A stretch of 64,000 bases of DNA from Penelope pileata (lineage: Eukaryota; Chordata; Aves; Galliformes; Cracidae). Made by a program: the position numbers and the translations under genes. Shown here in pieces: positions 37,161 to 48,080 of the stretch (position 1 is the stretch's first letter; each line of letters begins with the position of its first letter). The notes below the pieces were generated by a model, which made no database searches, was not told the DNA's origin, and saw only the letters and a program-made list of their open reading frames with translations. The stretch covers positions 720,743 through 784,742 of the forward strand of contig WBMW01003129.1 of NCBI GenBank assembly GCA_013396635.1, in the 5' to 3' direction.

Positions 37161-39137
37161 GTAGGGAAGGGTTTCCTTCAGGCCCGAGGTGTCATCAGGG
37201 CCTTGAAGTGCTGCGTTGCCCTCCCGCAGTTTTTCCACTTTTTCCTCAGCTATACGAGCTAGACAATAGAATTAATTGCCATGGGAACCTGGGATCCACG
37301 GTCTTAGCGAGACCCGTAAAGTCTCGGGACACAAAGGCAGAGTCAGAAACAACCGAGGTGCTGGGCAGAGCCCTGCCAGGCACGGCTCAGCAGGGGCACC
37401 GCGTGCTGCAGGGGCCTGGCTGCAGGGTCAGCGTGAGCGCCGGCACTTGGGTGCTGCTCTGCAGCAGGGTGAGGCCAGCACCACTGCCTGCTGCTCCAGG
37501 ACGAGGCTCTGCAGCAGGATGGAGCTCCGGCAGTCTGGCAGGGGTGTTCTTGGCTGCAGCCCCCCCTTATGTAGCCTGTGCCAGTGTTGCTCTTACCCTG
37601 CTTCCCTAGTTCCTTCTGTGTGCCCGTTTCTGGGGTGACACAGCAGTACCAGGAAATCGATTCTGGTAAAAGTAACTGGCAGCTTTTTGTCACAGCTATT
37701 TTTAAACCAGCTGAGTTCCGTAATCCCATTCATGGTGCAGCTGTCCTAGCAGCCGTGCCAGGAGAGCCAGCGCTGGGTGCTGCAAGGCCTGCCTGCACCC
37801 TGGGAAGAGGAGAGCTGAGGGCTGCTCCCTGTAGGGCTCTGCCTCTGTCAGCTGTGCCCCATCCCCACAATACTTGAGCATGGCAAGCTCAGGCATTGTA
37901 TCTGATTGGGGCTTATGAGAGAGAAGCAGTCTGTGCCCAGGAGGAGCCAAGGCAGCCTCTGAGGTCTGCAGGGCAGTGTCACACGTTGGGTCTGCCTGTC
38001 TGTGCTAGGAGGCGTGTGGGGAGACTGCAGCCTCCTCTGCCCTGCGCAGGGTGCGTGGTTCATGCTCACTGCACTGTGTCCCAGGAAGGCTTGCTGCAGC
38101 AGGGTTACTCCAGCTTCTTTGCCTCAGTCAGGTCCCTTGCAGCCTTCCAGTCCATGCTGGTTGCTCCAGGTCCTGGCAAGGCTGCCTATCCTGTCCATCA
38201 GTTTTACATAAAACCAGCAGGAAGAGCATGCTGCTGCTCTGAGAAACAGTCAGCTTCTTTTTGTTGCCTTTGTCAGTACAGGAAAGACCTCCTGCTGCTG
38301 ACTGTTCCCTGTGAGCATGTGCTGTCACTGCACAGTTCTTGCTATTTCCTGCATCTGTTTCTCTTGCATCTCATGTGCTTTGCTGTTGAATTTGTGAGCT
38401 GCTAGCTGGCAGCCTGCTCTTTGGCCCTCAGCTTTCATGTCCATCTATATCACATCTGAAATCTGCCTCTTTCCTCCTGACTGCTGTGACACTAGACCCT
38501 GAGCCAGCTGTAGCCTCCTAATCAGAGATCTTGCTGTTAGCAGCGTCAGTAAGTGATAGTCCCCAGCATCATCCAAGAGAGCGAAGGAATGTGACCGGGC
38601 GCATTCTTGGAGTCTGCCGCACCACTGGAGACACTTTTTTCAGCACAGAAGTCTTGTTGTCTGAGGGTGTGAGGCTACTGTTGAAGGACAAATGGCAAAG
38701 AGAAAACCCAAGGGCCCTTTGTGAGAAACAGGGGAGTTGTCAGATGAGAGCTGGAGAGGCTCAGGAGTGAAGTGCCACAATGGGGGTAAAACCCGACCCG
38801 CACTTGCAAGTCTGAGCCAAGTAGGGGAGAAAGTGCCCCTCTGGGGACTCGTAGAGGGGAGCAGGGACCTCGCTGTCTTCTACTGCCCAGCAGAGTGTGT
38901 GCCAGAAGAACTGTGCAGGAGAAGGAGCAAAGTGGCTGCGTCCTGTCCTCCCACTTCGGCCCATTGGCCTCTTATGCTTCTGCTTAATGATGAGTAGGGG
39001 GTGCAGCAAATTCAGTAAACTACCTGAAAAATACCTGGGAGAGACAGTGTCCCGGGGGCCACAGTGCGAGTGGTAGGGTACCAGGAACCTGGTGGTGCCC
39101 TGGAGAGAGGAGCAATCCTTGAAACAAGCCCATCATT

Positions 39138-39149
39138 TATATATATATA

Positions 39150-39180
<31 letters not shown>

Positions 39181-39182
39181 GT
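39138..39182. repeat. Compound (TA)n(TG)n(TA)n microsatellite
   Basis: Alternating T/A dinucleotides, then about six TG units, then TA units again. Open frames crossing it are low complexity. Confidence 0.97.
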
Positions 39183-42100
39183 TTAACAACCAGTTTACAG
39201 ATACCAGGGACCAGTGTGCCAGACAGAGGGTGATTAGTAGCCGCCTCCCTAGGAAAAATGATTGTACAAAGGCAGGGAGTCACGTCACACGCGGACTCCG
39301 TACAATGCTTCCAGCAAGATTTAAGATAAGGAGCTAATATGCTGTGTGTAGAGTGAGTATTTTGTTCAGGTTTACAACTTAGACAATTTTACTGCAATCT
39401 TACAAATGTTGTGGTTTGGAGAGAAGCCAGCAAGGGTAGAAGGAACATACAAATTAAGGAACACAGCAGACGGGTAACTCACAAGGTACTGAGGAGCACA
39501 GTTGTGGCTGGCTTGATCGGGTTTAGGGGTGTGCTGCAGCCCGGGGGGGTCCCGTCCTGCTGCACGTGCTGTCCCTTGCACCACTCTGGCAAGTGGGTGA
39601 CCGTGGTCTGAGTCACATCCCTAGCTCTGCCCTAACACCGGTTGTCCTTGCTTTGCTGAGCTGATCTGCCTCCTTCCCCCTGCAACTGCTCAAGTAAGGG
39701 AAGGGCGGGGAAGGCTTGGAAGGGGGGACTGTCCCTTTCAGTTTTGTCAACTGATGTTGCTGGGCTGCCTGGCAAAACCACTGAGGCTTGGTGGAAAGGG
39801 TAACTAGAGTGTGAGTCCTGACTGCTGCTGATAACCTAGCTGTTAAGTAACTGTGTGTATGTATACACATGTATGTCTTCATGCTTTGCTTTTGCAACCC
39901 TATTTCCAGTATTACTGTTGAATATTTATTTTCAAACACCTAGTTTGAAAATAAACCTCTGACTGGCATGGCAGGTGCTGGGGACTTGGGAGGCTTTGGG
40001 GATAACCCAAAGCAGAGGGGAGCTGGCAGATACACCCTGGGGGGACACGATTCATACCCTGCTGTAGTGGTCAGTTTGGAGATGGATGGTGTTGCAGCTG
40101 TCCCTGCTGGGAGCAGGCTGCTGGCAGGTGACAGTCACTAAGTGCCCTATGGTTTCAAGTCATGTTCACCACACCAGGTGGGAGCAAGGTGGGTGGATTG
40201 AGCAGTCAGCAGGCCCTAAGCTGTCATGCTGTGAACAAAGCCAGCGAGGGAGTAAAGCCCCAAGGCTGGCTGGAAGCATGGCAAGCCTTTGGCTGTGCTG
40301 GAGGAAGCTTGGGAGGCAGAACAAAAGCACTGCTTTCTGCAGCAGCCCCCGGGGTCCCCCACACTCCTCTGTCTGGTGGCTGAACAGCAGCCCTGCTGCT
40401 GTGGCAGATCCCAGAACCTGGAGCTGCTCCAGCCCCGAGTGCAGCCAGTTCAGCTGGGCTGGGATAGCAGAGCAAAGACATGATAGTGGCTCAGGAGAGA
40501 GGATGAGGAGGGCTGATACAGCTGCCCCTGCATCAGCCATCTGTTTTGGCAGCCATAGGGGTTGCTTCTGTACCCACTCACCCAAGTTTGCACTGTGCCA
40601 TGTATGTTTGCATGTTTATTCATCACCGACTTAACTGTTCTCAGAGTGACCCGCAGTTTTCTCGCACACAGAAGCCATCCGGGGAGCAACACACACCCTC
40701 AGGTCCCCCAAAACAGCAGCAGTTGGCACCAGCAAGGCTGATTCACCAGCAGGCATCACTCCTGTCCTAGCTAACGAGGTAGGTAAAAAATGGAAACAGC
40801 GGCAGCATAGTGTCCTAGCAGAAGTGCAGAGCTTCTGCCTCAATCTCTGTCCGCCTAAAGCATGACAGAGCTGCAGTATGACAGAGTTCCATGGCAGCAG
40901 GCTCTTAGCAGGCCACGGTCCTCAGGCATGAGAGGGCACTTCTGGAAAACTACCTGAGCCCAGAGGGCTGGGGAGGGCATGGGGTGTGGGAGGGGAATGG
41001 ATTACAAAAATGTTTGCTGGTATATTGGGAACTTGTATTCGGTCTGCCGTAGACCTGGAAAGGGGAGGAAGCTGCATAAAGAAAATCTTCAGTCAGACCA
41101 AGACGCAGTTGTTGCATGTCTCCCAGAGAGCAGTCATTAAACTTCTTTGTCATTAGTCATAGTTTGATATAAGACACATGTTCAGCCTTGTAAGGTGGCT
41201 AATAAATATAACAATCAAGGTTTGTTGTATCCAGTGCTATTACTGAGCTGCAGGAAATGGGGAAACTAATGAGCAGTGGAGAGTGACAGAACAGTGCAGG
41301 GACTGGAGTGTGCCTTGTATCGTGTAGAATTTTGTCTTGTAAATAGGATCAGGAGGAGCTTGAAGCAGAAAGGATGAGAACCAGAGAGAGCAGGCATAAA
41401 GTTGCATCTGGGTGACTGGCAGACATTGTCTTGGACAAGGAGAGAGGCATGGCTGGAATGATGGGGAATATGATTTCCTAAGGGAACCTAATTATGAGGC
41501 CTTCCACAGAGCAAAGACCAAAAAAAGCTTCCAGGACTGAGAGAGGAACATATTCTCTGAACCCAAGAGGGATGGGAATCCATCAGCCTCTCTGATGGAA
41601 AAACAAGGCAGCCTGCCAGAAGGGAGTATTTTCCATGTCTGTTTCCCCTCAGATTACATAGGAGCAGGTGGTCTTTAGGGTTTGTAGCTGCTTCCTTATT
41701 GTTCATGTTCTTCGTAGGTCATGGTTTCATGAGCTCTTCCTCCTTCAGCTTCCTGTGTTCTCTGTTGCAGGTGTCTGTCCAGCTCCAGTGCCAGCTCTGA
41801 GCTGAGCCTTCAGTGCCTTGGCAGGCAGTCTGCATGCTGGGGACAGAGTTCCAGTGCTGTTCACTGCTCTTTGGAGTAATGCCACTGGAGAGGCAGATCC
41901 ATTACGACCTGTGGTGTTTAATGACTGACTTTGGAGCTGGGGCGTACAGAGCAGATGGTGTGTCAGTGGTTGGAGAAGTCATCCTGCATGTGGCAGCAGG
42001 AATCCATCGATGCCAGACAGTGCTCCTCAGCTACTTCTTCCTTGCTACCTCCCATGGCAGTGTGGGGGCTGAGCTGCTGAGTGGCTTTATCCTCAAGCAA

Positions 42101-43136
42101 TACGACATCAGCACCCAAGTGTCAGCATCTCCATGATGTCAGATGCCACTGCCCCAACAAAGGCACTGCCAGCACAAGTGATGGTTGCTGTCATCTCTAT
42201 GGAGCCCATGTTCCTGCACCCAGCCACCCCTGTGTTGGAGCTCACATATTTCTTTGATCCCTGCTACTTGCTCACCTTTGTCTACAGCATGCTTCAGGCT
42301 CTGGAACCTTCCAGGTGAGCAGCAAAGTCATCTGGTGGGACTTTGTCTTTCTCCTGGGTGCTCTGCAGGAGGAGAGTGTTCCCCAGACTGTTCTCAGGCA
42401 GGGGGATATCAGCTCTAGGGAGCAATGCTCCCCAGCTTTTCAGCAAGAGTACAGCAGAGACTTATTTTGAAGCCAGTTTGTGGAGCATGAGGCTTGAATC
42501 CTTGAGCTACTCACCAATCTGCAGCAGCTGAAACTTCAGAAAAACTGGAGGCAGCACAAGGCCTGAAGCCTGAGCTGTCCTCTCAGATAACTCAAGAGGC
42601 CAAGCCAGGAGCCATCAAAGGAGTTGGTTTCACAGACCCTGAAGTTACAAGAAGTCCATCTGCTTGAACAAAAAAGGTACTGCCTTTGAGAATTGTAGTT
42701 TGTGCCTTGGGTTGTTGGGACTAGCTTAGGTGCCAGCCTGCCATCCTGGGACAGACCACGCGGGAGTTAATAGTGCTTTCTCTGGTTTTGAGCTTCTTTA
42801 CTGAAGAACTTTAACATAGAAATTAGATAAGCCAAAAAATCAAGTGACCTGCGCATGAGGAAAAAAGGAGAGGTGGAGAAGGGGGAAGATGGTGGTACTA
42901 TAGTGAGGGAAACGCCTTCTTTTTCACACCAGAGCAGTGGGCCTGTTTTGTAGTTTCTCAGGTTGTCTGACCACAGCCTTCTCCGAGGGCAGCTCCCAGC
43001 ACAGGCACTAATTTGCTTGAAGACAGAGCCAGGAGGGCTCTGGCCTCCTATCAGATGTGACCTTTCTGACTTCTCCAGTGGACGTGTAAGCTCTGTTCCC
43101 TGCAGATTACCTCAATCATGAGAGTTTTCTAAACGG

Positions 43137-43166
43137 AATCCCTCTAATACAGGGATTAGAGGGATT
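43137..43166. repeat. Perfect 12-bp inverted repeat with a 6-base loop
   Basis: AATCCCTCTAAT at 43137-43148 is followed by a 6-base spacer and its exact reverse complement at 43155-43166. It could form a hairpin. It is not associated with any called gene. Confidence 0.9.
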
Positions 43167-46100
43167 ACAGGGCAGCCCCTACAAGAAGGGTAGGTAGGAG
43201 AAGCTGAAGGAGAAGACAGTGACCCAAGGCAGGCAGTGCTAAGGAAAAGACAATGTAAGCAAGGAAAAATGAGAAAGCTGTTGTTTTACTATGAAGCTCT
43301 TCTAAAAATAAACAATTATCACAAAATCTAAGCACCACCATGAAATGGGATTTGGGTGGAGAGTAGGTAGCAGTACTTCAGTTCTGCAGGTGGCCACAAT
43401 GTGTGGAGAGGACGCAGGGCCACCAAGTGAGACAAACATACGAAGGACTGTGGATGTGGCATTGCTTAGGAACCATGTGGCACCTGTGGAGAAGCCCTGA
43501 GGAGAATTCAAGAGAAAGGACTAGCGTGCTCACGGCTGGGGACAGTGACTGTTTTGGTGTCAGCCTCCTGCTGAAAGCAGGAACAATAGACTCAGGAAGG
43601 AAAGAGATTGTGGAGTCAAAGGGGAGGAATACAGGGCCTGGAAGGAGCTTTTCAGCCGATAGGCTAGAAGGGAAACATGGGGAGGAAGGGATCACAGGAT
43701 CTATAAATAGCTAGACCCAGTGAAAGCGTTGAGACTTAAGAGGAGAGATTATGGGCCTCTGCACTTAAGGGAAAAGAGGTGCTGACCAATACAATGCTTC
43801 TGGAGAAAGGAAATCTCAAGCTGCAGCTGTAATTACTTTAAGCTGAGAGACTGACAACAAACCATGAAGTAGGGTTATCAGACAAAGGAAAGCAGGATGA
43901 CCCAGCGAGTAAAATGTGTTAAAAGCAACTGAGAAGGTGATTGGGCCAGAAATTTGGTTTAGAAAAATTCACTGGAACCTTCTTGTTTAGTCTAGATGTC
44001 CCAACAGAGAAATGGTCAATCTTTTCCAGCTGCTCCACTGCCTCTGCCCCTCCACCTTTCCCTTCTGCAAGGATTCATTAATCTTTTCCAGAATTCATCG
44101 TGTTTGATCTCCTTAGGTGGTTTGACAAAGTTTCACTCCCTTGTAGCCTTCGACCTGTCCAGCTCCTTGTAGTCTGGATCTGAGTGTCAGTGCAACACTT
44201 TGGTGGCAGGTTGGGTTTGGTTTTTCCCACCTTTTTTTTTTTTTTNATCCTCTGAGGACACTGCCTCATATCATGCAGCCTTCTTATTCTTGTCTGTTGT
44301 GCACAACATCAGCATGCAGTGGGTATTTGCCAACCATCTTTCCACAGGTGAAGCTGGAGTTTGTGGCACTGGCATTGTCTCAGGTTCAGCCCCATGACCA
44401 ACGTGAAGCACCCCTGCAGCCAGTCAGTGCAGTGACCCTAGGAGCAATTACTTGTTCAAGGAGCAGCGTTCAGGCCCTTTTTAACTGCAGCATCAGCTTT
44501 CCTCATACGCAGAGGGAAATTCTGCAGCCTCTTGCCCATGAGCAAAACACAAGCAGATTTAGAAATGCACCTGAGGCAGCCCCAAGTTGTGCAGTTTGCC
44601 TGCACTTCAGTCAGGTACAACGTGCCTGAAGTAGAGCTGAGCACCCCACAGCTGCAGCCTTGGGCTAGATCTGCAAACAGAGCAGGAACAAAGGGAGTGC
44701 AGAATGATTTTTAACAGCTCTGAGGGGTCCCTGTGCAGAACTGCCACCTACTTGTACCTGCCTCAGTGCCATGCACCAAGAAAACCAGGCACAAGGACAC
44801 AGAATGGGGAAGCGGAATGGAAAGTAAACTGAAGCACCAACAGCCCCAAGCTCCACACAGGGCTGTGAGAGCATTGCTGAGAGTTAAGATGCTAACCGCA
44901 ACTCAGCTGCCATCACACAGCACAGCTGGCCCGTGTGCACCAGATCCTGCCTACAGGACAGAAGCGTTATTAATGGGTTGAGCAAGCTCAGCTTCTGCTT
45001 TGGGGAAATGGGTGCAATCTGCCATAGAAAATCTTTAACTTCCTCTTCCTAGAAAAACTCGATCAACAGAAAATCTAAGCTTTGCATGATGCTGTACATG
45101 TTCTTTCCCAGGAAAGATGTCAGAACTGAATGAATCATCTGTCAACCACAGATGTAAGAGGTTTTCACAAGGAATGGCTTTATTAAGAAAATAAATAGGT
45201 GACTAGATAACGCTGTCATTGTGGTGCCCATTAGGCACAGAAGCACATCTGTCTGTTTTTACAGAAGCCATGTGGGAAGACTAGGTGTTGCTGGCCTTTT
45301 GGAATTCAGGCACAGCTAACAAGTTTCAACTAGAGCCTTTGCACTTAAAGCTGCATTTGCTCCTATGGAAAACTAAGTCTCCAGGTAGAGCTATTACTTT
45401 AGTACAAGATCATTAGTTTTGCTTCCCTCAGGGAGTTTCTTTGCTAAACAGGCCCTCTTTTACTAATCCATTTGGGTAGCCACAACTGAGAGACATACAA
45501 AAATTTATGAGGTACAGCGCAGCTTGAGCAATTCTTTATTCCTGATACATTTCCTCCCTTCCTCCCCTTCATTAATGAGGTTCTTGGCAGGAATTGCTGA
45601 TGTGCAAACATGCTTTAGGAGACGTTCATATAATCTATGGCACATCACTATTTCTGGAAGCCTTCAAGCAGGCCGTTATGATGAGGTGGTCATGTTTTCC
45701 TAAGGACAACAAATCTGTTCAGACTTTGTCCTGTGGAATTTCAGGTTGTTTGTACTGTAACCAGGGGTCCTGTCTGCTGGCCATTTCTGTCCTCACCACA
45801 GGCTCTGGCCCCACCTACCACCATCCCTAATTATAAACTATCAAAACTCAGAATAGTACTCAGGCTTTCACCTTTTCCTTCCTAACTCCCTTCTAGATTT
45901 TTGTTTTGACCTTACATGAAAGGCCAGTATTAGTGTTTGGAAATATCCAGGCAAAAAGCAAGGTCAATTTCCTCGATTTCTTCATTTATCATAACACGAG
46001 TCAGGTCATTTCATCCTTGACTGTTTTTGGTTCTTATCTCACTGGCCTGGCAGGCATGCTGTCTTCACATTCATGTCTGTTAGACCAAAACAGCAACAAA

Positions 46101-47781
46101 TTACTCAGCAAGTGGAACCCATACAACTACTGTATAACACAGCTGATACTTTTCCTGGGACATGGTACTGAAAGGGGCGACTTGATCTTTAAATGCAAAT
46201 GCTTATACACTGGCATCCTTAATTAGATTGTATAAGCTTAGAGATTTCTTCTAATATTGAGCCTAGAATAATAGGTAAAGTCATAGCTAAATCCAGACTT
46301 TTTTGATGTTGGTTGCTTGGTTCTCTTAACTACTTTTCTTTTTTCCTGAAAAGTGACATTACCAATTCAGAACAAAAAGCTTTAGTCGCGTCCTTTTGGT
46401 CTTTACCCTTCTCTCCACACAGCTGTGAAGTGCAGCACTAGGGCTGCTTTGAACAAGACCTTCCCAACAGCCCATGCATTTCTGTGGTCTCACAAGAGTG
46501 GGAAATAGCATCAGTCTCAGATCTTTATCCACATCACACTGTATTTCAGTGCATCTAGTGGGCTGTAAAAAACTATTTTCTGCTCTCTGGCAGGCACCAA
46601 GATCTTTGTAATGCTTCTTAATTTCACCAACAGCATTTAAATCTGTCCATCCCCACCTCCTTTTCAGTCCAACACTTGCTAAATACCCATTTTGGTTCAC
46701 TAGCTGCTAGCATTCTGCAGTCATTTAAAATGTTCACCTATGACTTCAGACTGTGTCATCCCATTTCCAAACAGCTCTGCAGCTGTTAGTCCCAGTGTGG
46801 CTGGCAGAGGCTTGACTGAGGTTTCTGAGTCTGACTGAAAACAGTTCATATGTGCCGCAAATTCATACAGAGGTTCACTGCAGAAGGCTACTTACTACAA
46901 GCTCACACTGCATCTCAGCAACAACTTCCATCAGATGCAGTACAGAGCTAGTTTTTAGCCTACTCAATTTTACACCAAACATTTGCTTTTTTCTTCTGCA
47001 TTCCCTCAAGCTTTTGGGCTTATCCTGTATGCAACATACCCAGTCATATTCCTTTGACAAATCCTCATGTTTGAACATGCAGTGCACTAAGATCAGGACT
47101 CCACTATCTCAGCAGTCTCAGATCAGAGGCTTTCAAGGGCAGAAAGGCAGGACAGAGGGAAAGGTTGGGTAGGTCTGCCCTTGCCGAACAGCCCTTAACA
47201 ACTGGGCTTCAGTACACCTGATGCAATTCAGGACCAGAAGAAAGCAATCCCTTGCTACCAGACACTTCCATTCACACTTGGTTAGCATCAACAGCTAGAT
47301 CATGCAAGACAGAAGCCTTTTTCCTGTCCTTAAGCTGTATTCTCATTCATTCCTGGTGTTATCTCAATAAATTGGAGGATAGTGGGAGGGGAAATCCACG
47401 CTTTTGAAGCTTTATCACTGATGCCAGCTGCCTTACCCCAGGAATCAACAAGCCTGCAGGTGAAGGACACTGAAGATTTCTGAAAGATCTGAGAGAATAA
47501 ACATGCTTCTGTGTCAGCTCAACTGACCAAGAAAGAGGAAGGAATACTAGAAGTTCCCTATAGCTCTGCACATGCAGAGTTCCTTCAACAGGAAACTTGG
47601 GGGCAGGGCAGACCCCACCACCCTATGGATGCACATGCATGGAAGCCAAGGAAGTCTCCTTTGTTTTGAAGGGTTGCACATCATGCATCTCCCTTCACTG
47701 TGTGAAAGTCGAGAGGATCTGTTCCCTTCTGCACTTCTACACTCCTATAGTGCCCACAGTCAGAAGTCTTACTCATCCTTG

Positions 47782-47791
47782 TTTATTTATT
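47782..47791 (-). terminator. PACSIN3: Candidate PACSIN3 poly(A) signals (overlapping AATAAA)
   Basis: Two overlapping AATAAA hexamers on the minus strand lie about 175 nt after the PACSIN3 stop codon, giving a short 3' UTR from 47964 to roughly 47765. Confidence 0.6.
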
Positions 47792-47964
47792 AGAAAATCC
47801 CTACAGATCTATGCATTTAAAGTGAAGCATTAGTTACATGGAGTACATGCCCTCAGAGTCCAGAAGTTGCTGGATATACTGAAGTGGATTGGAGCCAGCA
47901 GCAACCCAGTGACCTCTGCAGGAGATGCTGGTGTGTGTGCAAGACACTGGCAGGGCAGTCACAA

Positions 47965-48080
47965 TCATGATCCAACCTTCTCAACGTAATTAGCAGGATA
48001 GAGTCCAACCTGACCAGTGAGAAGTCTGCCTTTGCACCAGCCCTGCTCGTCTTCCTCACTAATCTTCATTAGTTCTTCAC
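47965..48080 (-). CDS. PACSIN3: PACSIN3 last coding exon (end of SH3)
   Basis: The acceptor is gtttttgtttgtag. It reads EELMKISEEDEQGWCKGRLL then TGQVGLYPANYVEKVGS and TGA. W, P and Y of the SH3 ligand groove are present. Confidence 0.96.

Larger units (their letters stand above)
37160..47770. other. Intergenic region between ARFGAP2 and PACSIN3
   Basis: These 10.6 kb contain no gene I recognise. In human the two genes lie within about half a kilobase, so this spacer is much larger here. It contains the TA/TG microsatellite at 39138, a 12-bp hairpin at 43137, a T-run with an N at 44246, and several ORFs (40086-40634, 41813-42136, 44273-44629) of doubtful status. No tRNA or clear transposon was found. 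Confidence 0.65.

Noticed and set aside
37896..38405. 169-codon plus-strand ORF
   Set aside because: It begins at TTG; the first ATG leaves only about 65 codons. The composition is Cys/Leu/Ser-rich low-stop sequence, with no splice or family support.
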